From Branchipolynoe longqiensis (Eukaryota > Annelida > Polychaeta > Phyllodocida > Polynoidae): DNA of 64,000 nucleotides. The translations under genes and the position numbers were made by a program. Location of the stretch: the NCBI GenBank assembly GCA_030323885.1, contig CM059199.1:36588590-36652589 (forward strand), in the 5' to 3' direction. Under the pieces are notes generated by a model. That model saw only the letters and a program-made list of their open reading frames with translations, made no database searches and was not told the DNA's origin. This document shows positions 29,933-40,329 of this stretch, piece by piece (the stretch's first letter is position 1; every line of letters starts with the position of its first letter).

Positions 29933-30562
29933 AGAGAGCGTGTATATAAACAGATGAGAGGGACAACTCCCGCGAAAAACGGTAACACAGGCTACAGTGG
30001 CGTTCCTGGCGGTTAGTGTTGAACAAGCCTTGAGTTTGCCGGTACGCTCAATGCAAAACATTAGTTTTTATTCAAAATTAATAGAAATCCAGAAGCCTAA
30101 CCTTATCAATTTAATATAATCCTTTTGGTAAACATGTTTTCTATATGTCTTCCAAGCGGTTTGTTTCTATGTGGTGTAGTTTTAGAGATATTTCACTTTT
30201 TCTGTACGAAGACTGCTCAAGGCCATTGACAATGCCTTGAGTTTGCAGTAAGCGTAGTGAAAAACGTCAGTTTTATTCAAAATTAATAGAAATCCAGAAG
30301 CCTAACCATATCAATTTAATATAATCTTGTTGGTAAACATGTTTTCTATGTGTATTCCAATCAGTTTATTTCTAGGTTTTGTAGTTTTAGAGATATTTAA
30401 CGTTTTCTGTATGAAGACTGCTCACTGCCATTGAAAATGCCTTGAGGTTTGCCCATATGCTTAAGCTGTTCAACAACCACCACTTGGAGCACCACAGTCG
30501 GCAGATGTTACATGCTCTAGTATGGGAGTTGTCCCTCTCATCTGTTTATATACACGCTCTCT
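29933..30562. mobile_element. Mutator-like (MULE) non-autonomous element, 630 bp
   Basis: Perfect 39-bp TIRs: 29933-29971 (AGAGAGCGTGTATATAAACA...) and its exact inverse 30524-30562. It is flanked by a 9-bp direct duplication GATTAGGGC (29924-29932 and 30563-30571), the size usual for Mutator-like elements. The interior holds two tandem ~206-bp repeats (GCCTTGAG at 30027, 30234 and 30439). No transposase frame. The identical TIRs suggest recent insertion into a SINE1. Confidence 0.92.
30027..30445. repeat. ~206-bp tandem repeat inside the MULE
   Basis: The two units share AATTAATAGAAATCCAGAAG, ATCAATTTAATATAATC and GGTAAACATGTTTTCTAT at 205-207 bp spacing; a third start is truncated. Confidence 0.92.
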
Positions 30563-30655
30563 GATTAGGGCAAGCACTGGTTAGCTCAGTATGAGAATAA
30601 TGTTAGTGAGTGAGAAATTCGATCGCGGGGCCGGTGGAATACTATTGTTATTTGT
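30563..30655 (+). mobile_element. SINE1 fragment, right of the MULE
   Basis: Continues the SINE1 body (GGGCAAGCACTGGTTAGCTC) to GCCGGTGGAA, where the antisense chimera is inserted. It resumes at 30889. Confidence 0.8.
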
Positions 30656-30684
30656 TGTGGTTGGTAGATTAGTTGTTTAAGCAT

Positions 30685-30888
30685 GGACAATTTCAGTCGC
30701 AGACGACTGGTCTTCCTCATTCCACTGCTCCTTGCCCTATCCTAATAATGCCGAGTGCCAGGCTAGGAAGTGACAATTATCAATTTTTAAGTCATTGGTT
30801 TGACTCGACCAGGATTCGAACCCACGATTCCATGATCAACCAACATGGGAGACGGATGCTCTAACTCATTCGGCCATCCTGTCTGGTT
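30685..30888 (-). mobile_element. SINE1-type head and body with alternative 3' tail, second copy
   Basis: Minus strand: head CAGGATGGCCGAATGAGTTA, GGTTCGAATCCTGGTCGAGT, body to GGGCAAGGA, then GCAGTGGAATGAGGAAGACC and CGACTGAAATTG. It lies in antisense within a plus-strand SINE1. Confidence 0.82.
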
Positions 30889-30990
30889 ATTATAAAATAG
30901 CCATCAGTGCACACTGTCAGAAACTGGTTCACATTATATGATATTACTGTAGATGTTGCCAGGATCTAGAACCCCAACATACAAAGACAT
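30889..30990 (+). mobile_element. SINE1 3' portion, continuation of 29839-30655
   Basis: TATAAAATAGCCATCAGTGC through GTTGCCAGGATCTAGAACCC. With the two upstream pieces it makes one SINE1 carrying two insertions. Confidence 0.8.
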
Positions 30991-31369
30991 AACCTAAGCA
31001 TAATATATCTTTGTCTGTAGTGAGTCTTCCTAAACAGATGGGCGTGATATAGGAATAAAGAACTAGGTAATTGTAAGGTGATTCTCCTTATGCATTGGGA
31101 ATTGTGCCGGACACCAGTTCTGTTTATGGACAGTTGGGCTCTTTGTATAGTCTGGGTTCAGTCTTTGAAATTAAAATGTGCCGCTATGAAACTGTGTGAA
31201 AGGGGTAGCTGGATAGAATGTACCGCCAGTTGGCCACACCATGCCATAGTATGGAAAACAACATATATATGATGATATGGTAAAATGTGAAAAGGTTATT
31301 TCCATATTCGTATAATGTGATAATATTATTAGCATTACAGAAACAATACAAATTGCATAAATAAAATTG
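30991..31369. other. Unassigned region
   Basis: No signal recognised. Confidence 0.3.
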
Positions 31370-31605
31370 GAAGAGTTCAGGCGCAAAATCACATAAACAT
31401 GAATCCAAAAATGTAGTTTAAATCAAAGATTTGTACCTGAAAATAATTTTAATTCTCACTAATTCCACTTTTCATATGATCACATGGTTATGGAGAAATG
31501 AACAAAAGAGTAGGAATATAAAGAAATTAAGTCTTTGAGGGACTGATTCCAATGTTTATCTCCATTTTTGGATTGGCGTTTACATGCTTTTCACGCCTGA
31601 TGTCT
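31370..31605. mobile_element. MITE family T2, second copy
   Basis: Left GAAGAGTTCAGGCGCAAAAT, right inverted GACATCAGGCGTGAAAAGCA. The interior matches 9103-9343 closely (TTCTCACTAATTCCACTTTT, CACATGGTTATGGAGAAATG). Confidence 0.85.
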
Positions 31606-31752
31606 TTAAATATATAATATGGAGTGAGTCTATTCATGGGAGTGGTTTAAAGACAGTTTTACTAAAGTAAAATCATGCAAAATACCCTACCACTGGCGCC
31701 ACCACTTAGCATCCATCCTCATTACATCCTTGGCTAGACATACATGTAGTTT

Positions 31753-32082
31753 GGTTGGTTGTTGGACTTTGATGTCCTGGCAACAACTAAGGTAATATCA
31801 GGACAGGTACCCACTTGTGATAGTGCACACTCATAGCAACATAATAGCGCTGCCCCACTGGTAAATTAGGCCACTGGGGCCATGATCCGATATCCCACTC
31901 AGTCACATTATCCTGACACTGAACTACCCAGTCTGTGCCCTATCCTAATAATGTCGAGTGCCAGGCTAGGAAGCAGCAAGTATCAATTTCATAAGTCATT
32001 AGCTTGACTCGACCGGGAACCAAACTCCCGACCTTCAGCAAGCAAGGTCTGTGCTCTACTGATTCAGCCACCACGCTCAGTA
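31753..32082 (-). mobile_element. SINE1, full length, head type B
   Basis: Tail with (GGTT)n, complete body, head GTGGCTGAATCAGTAGAGCA and GTTTGGTTCCC on the minus strand. Confidence 0.92.
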
Positions 32083-32139
32083 TTGTAGGTTAGGCTATAT
32101 TAGTTATTACCTTTATATGATAGGCATGTCCGATGCACT

Positions 32140-32335
32140 GCTGTGTATAACTTACAGCATCATCAAAGGCCAGTCGCTCTCATACCATGTCTATGTGATG
32201 TGGCAGGTTAAAAATCCCTCGGGTCAGTAAAAGTGTAAGCTTGGCCTTTCTATCGCAAACTGTCTACTGGTGAGAAGAAGTCGATTCAGACTTATCCATG
32301 ATAGGCAGTATAAATCTTCAAGAAAAAAGAAAATT
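32140..32335 (+). mobile_element. SINE2, head-truncated
   Basis: ATAACTTACAGCATCATCAA, CTCTCATACCATGTCTATG and TCGCAAACTGTCTACTGG match the 3715-4040 copy. The head is missing. Confidence 0.85.
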
Positions 32336-32655
32336 CAATACCGGACAATCGGTGGAAAGGATTAACCTGAGAAAGTGAGGTGCTATAGAATGTGTTGCTA
32401 AAAGACATATTTGCTTGCATATTGCTCTCAATCTCCATGGCGACCGCAACACCAGAAAAGTGACCAGTGCATCTACAACCATTTGATGGGTGTGACAGTT
32501 CTGCCCACCACCATGGTCAGCATCATGTCGAGCGAGATCCTCACATGCCGCTCCCCTTTCTGTCCCCGAGAACCTGTGCACACAGAGACATGAACATGAA
32601 CAACAAACCAACCTCAATAGGGCTCCACCAGGACCACCTTTCACACACATTGATG
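32336..32655. other. Unassigned region
   Basis: Moderate GC; a 145-codon plus frame starting at 32467 runs into the TG microsatellite and shows no domain. Confidence 0.35.
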
Positions 32656-32805
32656 TATGTCTGTGTGTGTATGTGTGTATGTGTGTCTGTGTGTCTGTGT
32701 GTATGTGTGTATGTGTGTATGTGTGTATATGTGTATGTGTGTATGTGTGTATGTGTGTATGTGTGTATGTGTGTATGTGTGTCTGTGTGTCTGTGTATGT
32801 GTCTT
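32656..32805. repeat. (TGTGTATG)n / (TG)n microsatellite
   Basis: About 150 bp of TGTGTATG and TGTGTCTG units. All overlapping frames (CVCVYVC type) are artefacts. Confidence 0.97.
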
Positions 32806-32939
32806 GTTGCAGAACGTTGCAACCTTCGGTCACCCTGCGTAAATATCCCAATCAGTCAGTTGGGACCAAGTCGTCAGGATTTCAAATATAACACCCTGAG
32901 GTGAGCCTAAAAATACAGGGGCCATGTTCAAAATGATTC

Positions 32940-33278
32940 GACACCAGTACCCCCACCTCTTGGCTGGGGGTAGCAGGAGCATGTGTGCTGGTACCTGTGT
33001 CTGTCATGTATTGCAAAGCTACTTTTTTTAAATTTTATTTTTTAAATGTAAAATACCATGTTAAAATAGACATACAGCTAAATCATGCAATCATAAAATA
33101 CTTTAAATCCTATTTTGCTGTAGTTATATTGGTTATTTAGCAACAAGGTTTTGGAGTAAGCCACCATTTTTCCACCTGGAACGTGTTCATCTATGCAACC
33201 AAAGGTTGTAGGACCTACCTGCACATGAGCAAACAAGTGGTTCGGATGATCCGAGTTGTTTAATCGATTACGGCCTCA
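32940..33278 (-). mobile_element. hAT-like non-autonomous element, partial
   Basis: Inverted relative to 37505-37985. Shared features include AAATCCTATTTTGCTGTAGT, TTATATTGG, a CACC-rich GGTACC block and the terminal GTTTAATCGATTACGGCC. The internal portions have diverged. Confidence 0.55.
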
Positions 33279-33389
33279 GTGTCCATCGGCACTTCCCAGT
33301 AAACCGGCAAAATAAACCACACCTCTACTTTCTTTCCGCCCAGCCAGCAATCTACTTGCATTCAAAGACTTTACCTGTGTTATTCCTAA

Positions 33390-33790
33390 TGGCCCAGTCA
33401 CACTACGACGTAATGGCCAACGTGACTTCGACACACACACATACATACACATACAGACACACACACACATACACACACAGACACAGCCACATACACACAC
33501 ACGCACAGACATACACAGACAGACACAGACAGACAGACACACATACACACACATACACACACATACACACACATACACACACATACACACACATACGGAG
33601 AGATGGAGAGACAAAGAGACACAGAGACACAGACACAGAGACAGAGAGCCGTTAGACTGTCGTTACACCCACGTTGACCACGCCGCGGTGTCGTCCAACT
33701 TGGCCCCGTATTTGCATATCACGTTGGGTTTTTCAAAAGTTCCTCATATCGGACTCACATTGGACATTACGTCGTAGTGTGACAGCATCA
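33390..33790. mobile_element. PIF/Harbinger-like element H1 with CA-repeat core, 401 bp
   Basis: Left TGGCCCAGTCACACTACGAC and right inverted TGATGCTGTCACACTACGAC; TAA on both sides (33387-33389 and 33791-33793). The core is a (CA)n / CACACATA microsatellite at 33431-33597. The termini share CACTACGACGT with 60167-60948. Confidence 0.85.
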
Positions 33791-33905
33791 TAAGGCGGAC
33801 CCACGCCCATCTGTTTTTCCAGTGTAAATAAACTTGTCTGATTTGCCTGAAATTCCCTGTTGAGTAATTCCTTATCAAAGCGCGAGAACAGTGGAAGGAG
33901 GATTT

Positions 33906-34228
33906 CTTTATTTATTTGTTGGAGTTTTACCTCCAGGCAAGATCTAAGGTAATATAAGTTCAAGAACCGAATTGCGATACTGTGCACGCTCTATAGTGCT
34001 GCCCCGCTGGGAAATCATGCTACCAGCACCATGACCTAATATACCAGTCACATTATCCTGACACTGACGTAAACCAGTCCTTGCCTTATCTTATTAATGC
34101 CAAGCACCAGGTTAGGAAGCGACAAGTACACATGTTATATCTCATTTGTTTGACTCAACCGGGAATTGAACTCCAGACCTTCCACACAAGAGGCTGTGCT
34201 CTACCGATTCGGTCACCGCGTTCAGTTT
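33906..34228 (-). mobile_element. SINE1, full length, head type B
   Basis: Diverged tail (TTTTACCTCCAGGCAAGATC), body, and head GTGACCGAATCGGTAGAGCA on the minus strand. Confidence 0.88.
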
Positions 34229-34239
34229 TGAATGACGAA

Positions 34240-35062
34240 AACAAAGTTTCTTTTATTTAACGATGACTCTAGAGCACATGGATTTTTATCATCGGGTAAA
34301 ATATTCCGATAATCGGCAGAGGGGGAAAATGGAAATCCTCTATTATTATTCTGTGTGGCCGGCGAAGTGTGTGTATATATATATGGCTTGGCCCATGCTT
34401 GAGGGCAGGTAATTATAGACATAGAGATGATTGGCAGGTCTGGGTGAGTCACCTCAGGGCCTGGCTCTCTGCTGAGGTCAATGCACACAGGGGTCACAGT
34501 TGGTGGTGGCCACAGGTCAACCAGCTATGGTGGTGGGCAGACCAATGGTGGTCATGGTAACCAGAGATGCTGAGTCCCTATTGGAGGAACTGGGAATGCT
34601 GCTTCCCTATTGGTTGAGTGAATGGCATGATCCTATTCCAAGAATCCATGTACAATATATGATGAACCAGAGGTGCTTGGGCTGTCTCGTATACTCTTCT
34701 TTTGCTTTACTTTCTCTCTTTCTCTCCGTCTGTATTGTTTTTCACTTTACCCTAACTACAGAGCAACATATTCAAACACCAACTCTACAATTGACTATTG
34801 GACATCAAACATATGGTGATTCTGACATATTTATTTGGAGGAAACCTGCTGCCGCCACACATGCCACTCTTTCCGATAAGCAGCAATGGGTCTTTTATAT
34901 ACACTTTCCCACAAACATACCAGATCCTTTGATGAACCACTTGTGGACCACGTGTTGGAACGGGAAATAACCCAAACTGCAAATACATCCACTGAGCAGG
35001 ACCGGCCAGATGACCCACACCTTCACAGTTGGACATTCTACTGCCTGAATTAGGTCCAGTTC
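34240..35062 (-). mobile_element. SINE3 split by a ~499-bp insertion
   Basis: The tail part 34240-34295 ends ...TATCATCGG and the body plus head 34795-35062 resumes CTATTGGACATCAAAC, exactly colinear with the SINE3 consensus read from 27222-27550. The inserted 34296-34794 contains repeat R7. Confidence 0.85.
34470..34740 (+). repeat. Dispersed repeat R7 inside SINE3
   Basis: Similar to 4190-4415 (minus). Ends in a CTTTCTCTCTTTCTCT run and CTGTATTG. Class unknown. Confidence 0.55.
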
Positions 35063-35065
35063 CGT

Positions 35066-35130
35066 TCGAATGAGGAAGACCAATTATCTGCGATGGAAAG
35101 TTTCCCCTGTTTAATCAAATAATATAAAAC
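35066..35130 (+). repeat. Alternative SINE 3' tail (GAATGAGGAAGACC) alone
   Basis: GAATGAGGAAGACCAATTAT and GTTTCCCCTGTTTAATC, the same module as at 12298-12345, 29622-29685 and 30685-30722. Confidence 0.65.
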
Positions 35131-35590
35131 AAAAAGACCACACACATAAAAATATCAATATAATATATGAAAGAAACTAGACTCGAACCATGACTTTAAA
35201 AGCTCCACCTGCACTTCACGACGACACTGGTTGTTGACGATGCGGGTCACGTGTTTATATTTCATGACATGTTCACGAGGTTCCCGATGCCTCTTTGATA
35301 GGAGACCGGAGGTACCAGGCATCAAAGCACCACGGGCAGGCCAACGCCTCAAACAGAGCCCGTCTCAGGTAACCGAATCACATGGTTGGTGTTGCTGTTT
35401 AAATAGGCACCCGGTTTAAAACGGGTTTTTCGCAATGCGCATGCGTCAAAGTTGAACGTCAAACCTGAACTCTTGTCGGGTTTTCCGGCTTGCTTCTGTA
35501 TGTGGAGGAGCTCTCTGGAAATGTAGTGTGAGAGAGGCAAGGATACTACTAGAAAGATAATCAGTTATGCCCCACCCCCTACTAACGCCT
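35131..35590. other. Unassigned region
   Basis: Includes ACCCGGTTTAAAACGGGTT, a palindrome at about 35409-35427, echoed by TTTTGAACCGGGTAGC at about 35955. No gene supported. Confidence 0.3.
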
Positions 35591-35830
35591 ACCATACTAG
35601 TTTAACATAGCTACCTCCCCGCATATGTTTCTTTTTCGCTTATCTTGTTCTTTACCTATCATTCATGTACCGATGTTTTGCTTAGTTTCCTGTAATTGTC
35701 TATCTGTATATTGTTGTAGATTTGTTTACTGTGTAAAGGCAATTGTGATTAGGGCTGGAAGACCAGTGCATTAGTACTGACAACATGTTATTCAGAGGAA
35801 TAAAAACACTTTAACCAAAAAACAAAAACA
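35590..35830 (+). repeat. Retroposon 3' end R4 with AATAAA signal
   Basis: GGCTGGAAGACCAGTGCATT, ACATGTTATTCAGAGGAATA and AATAAAAACACTTTAACC, then an A-rich tail. Related copies at 21175-21280 and 50270-50400. Interpreted as a LINE 3' untranslated end. Confidence 0.6.
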
Positions 35831-36115
35831 AAATGTTATGTTTGATAGTAAATTATTACCCTCTGCACTAACAATTTAACAAACAATTAACAAGTTATTA
35901 AACATGGGTCCAATCTCAATCAGGCAGAAATGCATGCGCATTGTGAAGAGCCCCGTTTTGAACCGGGTAGCTTTTTAGACTGCGACACCGGTGCTGGTGG
36001 CATGCTGCACCGTTCGGCAGGCCTCTAAAAGGGAACCGTTGCAGTGCGCGGGAGACCGCGGTCATGTGTGGGTGGGAGGGAAGGAGAGAGGGATAGAGGG
36101 ATAGATAGAGGGATG
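35831..36115. other. Unassigned region
   Basis: No signal recognised except GAGGGATAGATAGAGGGAT short repeats at 36080-36115. Confidence 0.3.
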
Positions 36116-36117
36116 GT

Positions 36118-36425
36118 TGGTTGGTTGGTTGTTGGAGTTTTACCTCCTGGCAACATATAAAGTCATATCAGTATGGGCGGCTTTATAGTAATGCCTCACT
36201 GGGAAATCAGGCCACCGGCACCATGAGATGATATCCCACTCAGTTGCATTTTCGTGACACTAACCTAGCCAGTCCTTTCCCTATCCTATTAGTGTTGAGT
36301 TCCAAGCTAGGAAGCGACATGTATCACTTTTGTAAGTCATTTATTTGGCTCAGCTGGGAATTGAACTTCCGATCTCCCACATGCCGGGGAGGCCTGCGCT
36401 CTACCGATTCGGCCACAGCGCACGG
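36118..36425 (-). mobile_element. SINE1, full length, head type B
   Basis: (GGTT)n tail, body with a small deletion, head GTGGCCGAATCGGTAGAGCG on the minus strand. A GGGA-rich tract follows at 36425-36500. Confidence 0.9.
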
Positions 36426-36629
36426 TGAAAGGGAGAAAGAGAGGGAGGGAGGGAGGAAGGGAGGGGCGGAGGGCGGGTGGGTAAGGAGGGAGGAGGAGGT
36501 ATAAAACAAGAACACCCATCAATCAATGTTTGGTTTATTCTGTGCCTGCTTGAAATGGCAGCATGTTTTAGCATGCAGCTTTTCTGCGCATGACAGGATG
36601 TAACATCCGTTTCAGTATTATGCGCAGCA

Positions 36630-37200
36630 CACAGTGGGTGTGGATGTTTGTATGTGTATGTGTGTATGTGTGTGGGTGTATGTATGTGTGTATGTGTGTA
36701 TGGGTGTGTATGTGTGTATGGGGGTGTATGTGTGTATGGGTGTGTATGTGTGTATGGGTGTTTATGTGTGTATGGGTGTGTATGTGTGTATGTGTGTATA
36801 TGTGTGGATGTGTGTATGTGTGTGTATGTGCGTGTGGATGTGGGTGTGGATGTGGGTGTGGGTGTGGATGTGGGTGTGGGTGTGGGTGTGGATGTGGATA
36901 TGCGCAGGACACAGTGTGTGTGGTTGGGTGTGGGTGTTTGTATGTGTATGTGTGTATGTGTGTGGGTGTATGTATGTGTGTATGTGTGTATTGCTGTGTC
37001 TGTGTATGAGTGTGTGTATGTGTGTATGTGTGTATGTGTGTGCATGTGTGTAGGTGTGTGCGTGTATGTGCGTGTGGATGTAGGTGTGGGCGTGGGTGTG
37101 GATGTGGATGTGGATGTGGGTGTGGGTGTGCGTGTGCGTGTGTGGACGTGTGCGTGTGCGTGTGAGTGTGTGCGTGTGGGTGTGAGTGTGCGTGTGTGGG
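36630..37200. repeat. Compound GT-rich array (TGTGTATG)n, (GTGGAT)n, (GTGCGT)n
   Basis: About 570 bp of short GT-rich units in blocks. One ~280-bp segment beginning GTGTGGATGTTTG (36638) recurs beginning GGTGTTTGTATG (36928), indicating a segmental duplication within the array. Frames here are artefacts. Confidence 0.95.
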
Positions 37201-37504
37201 AGGGTAGATAGGTGGGTTGATGGGCTGTATAGGTGGGTGGGGCGAGACTTGGTTTCCTATGTCTTTATACAAAAACAAAGATAAATGTTTGAGGACATAC
37301 ACATACACCGTATGCTGGGTTTACATGATGCCTGCGAGAACTTTGTTCAATGCCAGTGAATGTATTTGTTGTTATATTTGATTCGAACGAGATCATTTGC
37401 CGATGGAGTCGTCTTCACCTGGTTTCATTTCTAGCACTGGTTCCACTCAGCCCTACCTTCCTCCCCACAAACACGCTGGTGCACACTTCGCAACAAGACA
37501 TCTA
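37201..37504. other. Unassigned region
   Basis: No signal recognised. Confidence 0.3.
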
Positions 37505-37985
37505 GCACATAGGGCGGAATCGATTAATCAACTCGAGTCACCCGATCCACATTTTGGCGGATGTGCACATCCTACAGACTCAGGTCGAATAATCGAATGC
37601 GCTTCTCCATGCTCGGGATGGAAAACATGGTGGCTTAATCCAAAACTGTTTTTGTTTGTTTAATGACCAATATAACTACAGCAAAATAGGATTTAACATA
37701 TTGTTTTATTCGATAGTTTAGTTATATTTCCATTTAATTAATCTGTGTTATTACCCCAAAAAACATGTATGACTGGTACTGGTAGCTGTTATCCTGCAGG
37801 ATGGTACCAGTGCAAATGTGACATCATCATTCCTAGCCAACCCCATCAAAGAGGTGTGTTATTGGGGTCAGGTCGTTTTGCACAGAGCATGTGTTTTTGT
37901 CAACTTCACATGCGGTGTTCGATTTGAAATTCTAGCAACTCGGGTGACCTGAGTCGGCCAGGTTATGTTAATCGATTACACCCCT
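37505..37985 (+). mobile_element. hAT-like non-autonomous element
   Basis: Left TAGGGCGGAATCGATTAATC and right inverted TAGGGGTGTAATCGATTAAC, with a second matched inner pair AACTCGAGTCACC and AACTCGGGTGACC. The GGGTG-AATCGATTAA terminus is reminiscent of hAT elements, but no 8-bp duplication was found. A partial inverted copy lies at 32940-33278. Confidence 0.6.
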
Positions 37986-38036
37986 AGATACAACCCACTC
38001 ATATCATAAGATCACTGGCAATCCACACACCGGATG

Positions 38037-38369
38037 TTTGTGTGTTGGGGTTTTACGTCAGAGCAACATATATGGCTATACCAGGATGGGTCCCAATTTG
38101 TGACAGTGTGCACTCATAGGGACTTTATATTGCTGCCCCACTGGGAAACCAGGCTGCCAGCACAATGCCTCAATTCCCCACTCAGTCACATTATCCTGAT
38201 ACTGAGCTAACCACTCCTTGGCGTATCCTACTAACACCGGTGACCAGGCTAGGATCCGACAACTATCAATTTCATAAGCCACTGGTTTGACTCGGCTGGA
38301 ATGGAATCACACTCCCGACATTCCGCACAGGAAGGCTGCGCTCTACCGATTCAGCCACCGCGTCCGGCC
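38037..38369 (-). mobile_element. SINE1, full length, head type B
   Basis: Tail GGGGTTTTACGTCAGAGCAA, body and head GTGGCTGAATCGGTAGAGCG on the minus strand. Confidence 0.9.
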
Positions 38370-38940
38370 ATTTCTGATCAATTACACCTTCAGATGAACA
38401 AACATTCTCACCGAAATACAATAAGGATCATAGCCACAACAAACCCTAAGTATAACCACAATGTTTACTTGCCACTGCAAATACCTTATCAGCAGCTACT
38501 GTGTGATAAGATAACACCAACACTACAGCTGGCCAGCATTGAAAACAAGCCTGAATACCCAGGTGTATATGCTCTGGACAGTATAAATACAGCCTCAATA
38601 AAAAAAACTTTTAAAAACTGCACGACTATTCAACGGAAACACTGCATGACACGACCAACATTGGGTTTCACATTTTGTAACACCGCCTTTCGGGTTTATA
38701 TCAAGCCTAAATTATGCCAGGCCACCTGGCGGGCGGGGGGGGGGGGATCAACTGTGACGCTAATGCAGTGGCCATTTCCGGTGTACATAAACAATAAGCC
38801 TGCTCTGGGGTAGGAGCATTGTCTGTGCTGTGCAGTCTACTTAGCATGCTGAATGGGGTATAACTCACCGTTGTTTGCCTCGCATCAGAAGCTGAAGCAT
38901 TTCCTGCCATTCACTATCAAGTGGATAGGTCACGGTGCAA
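38370..38940. other. Unassigned region
   Basis: A 170-codon plus frame (38301-38813) begins inside the SINE head and continues into this region without a recognisable domain. A G-run lies at 38737-38747. No gene supported. Confidence 0.35.
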
Positions 38941-38944
38941 TATT

Positions 38945-39250
38945 TGGTTTGATTGTTGGAGTGTTATGTCCTGGCAACGTCCATGTTCATATCAGGATGG
39001 AGACCGACTTGTGACAGTGGACCCTCATGGTGACTTTATCGTGCTGCCCCATTGAGAGACCTGACGGCCAGCGCTATCACCTGATATCCCATTCAGTAAC
39101 ATTATCCCAATGCTGAGGCAATCATACCTTGCCCGATCCTAATAATGCCAAGCGCCTGACTAGAAAGTGACAAGTGTCAATTGTTAAGTCATCGGTTTGA
39201 CACAACCAGGGTTTGAACCCACGATCCCACGATCATTCAGGCATCCCGTT
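38945..39250 (-). mobile_element. SINE1, head partly deleted
   Basis: Tail GTTATGTCCTGGCAACGTCC, body, GGTTTGAACCC-type B box region; the A-box side is shortened. Confidence 0.88.
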
Positions 39251-39254
39251 GATA

Positions 39255-39580
39255 TCGATATGGCGGTTTAATATGGATATGGTGGTACAAATAGAGATAT
39301 GATGGTACAGATATATAAATGATGGTACACATGGAGAAATTATGATACACATGGAAATGCAATGGTACAAATTGATATATGATGGCAGAAATGGAGATAT
39401 GATTTGTGTGTTGTTGTTTTACGTCCTAGCAACATCTAAGGTCATATCAGGACGGGTTGAGATATGATGATACAAATGGAGAGTTCATGGTAGAACTGAA
39501 TACATGATGGTACGCATAGACATGATGGTACACATGGAGATATATGGTGCAAATAGAGATATAATTCTACACAGTGGCAT
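39255..39580. repeat. ~18-22-bp minisatellite (ATGATGGTACACATGGAGAT) with a SINE1 tail inside
   Basis: About 13 degenerate units of GATGGTACAAATGGAGATAT. At 39406-39456 only the SINE1 3' tail (GTTGTTTTACGTCCTAGCAA) sits between units, and the array continues on both sides. Confidence 0.88.
39406..39456 (-). repeat. SINE1 3' tail inside minisatellite
   Basis: About 50 bases of tail only, directly flanked by GGAGATATGAT on the left and GAGATATGATG on the right. Confidence 0.88.
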
Positions 39581-40086
39581 ACATAGAACCATAACTACTC
39601 ACATTCTCTATTCCATACACCGCGTATGCTCTGACTAAGCAGGGTCCGATTAGCCGACCCTCATTATGCACACGTCATCTGCAGAGGCGCCTGGCGAGCG
39701 TGGCTGAAACCGAAAGCCTGCCCCGGCACCGACAACGCTCAATGCAGTATGTATGTGGGGTAGGTGGGTATGTGGATGGGTGGATGGGCGGGATTGGGAA
39801 TTGGAGCCTACAGCACCACCCAGCGATGAATGGAACCAGAACTTATTGGTCTGCTCACAGCGCCACCACGCGGCATTGAGGCAAACTACGTCACTGCAGC
39901 AAGGAGTGCTGGATGGGGTGGATGGGCGGGGTTAGGGACGGGGTGAGGGCTGAGGGGAGGATCTGGAGGAGAGTGTGTTCTACTTATATTGGATATCGTA
40001 TAGGTTTAGTAAAGATGGGGTGTACAGTTAGCGTACTTTCCATCGGTGTAGATTTTGGTAAGTAGGACTTTGTTTGATGTTGAGAA
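39581..40086. other. Unassigned region
   Basis: No signal recognised. Confidence 0.3.
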
Positions 40087-40088
40087 GT

Positions 40089-40267
40089 ACAGTATAACCT
40101 CGCTATACTGACCCCTCCACAGATCGACCACTCCCCTACATCGATCATTTTATTTGGGTCCCAAAAATACCATTCTAAGGATATTCTAACTCTCTAAACC
40201 GACCACCTCTCTAAATGGACCACTTAAACTCGGGCCCATGGTCGGTCGAGTTAGAGAGGTTTTACTG
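40089..40267 (+). mobile_element. Pogo/Tigger-like MITE P1, 179 bp
   Basis: Starts CAGTATAACCTCGCTATACT, ends GTTAGAGAGGTTTTACTG, with TA on both sides (40087-40088 and 40268-40269). Best-preserved copy of the family here. Confidence 0.9.
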
Positions 40268-40329
40268 TAATTGAAAAGTTTATGCTTTTGTCGGAGTATG
40301 CAGCTTTATTGAAAACAGTAATAGATGTT

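Noticed and set aside
36568..37308. 246-codon histidine/threonine-rich frame
   Set aside because: Translation of a GT-rich compound microsatellite.
38301..38813. 170-codon plus frame
   Set aside because: Begins inside a SINE1 head and shows no recognisable motif.
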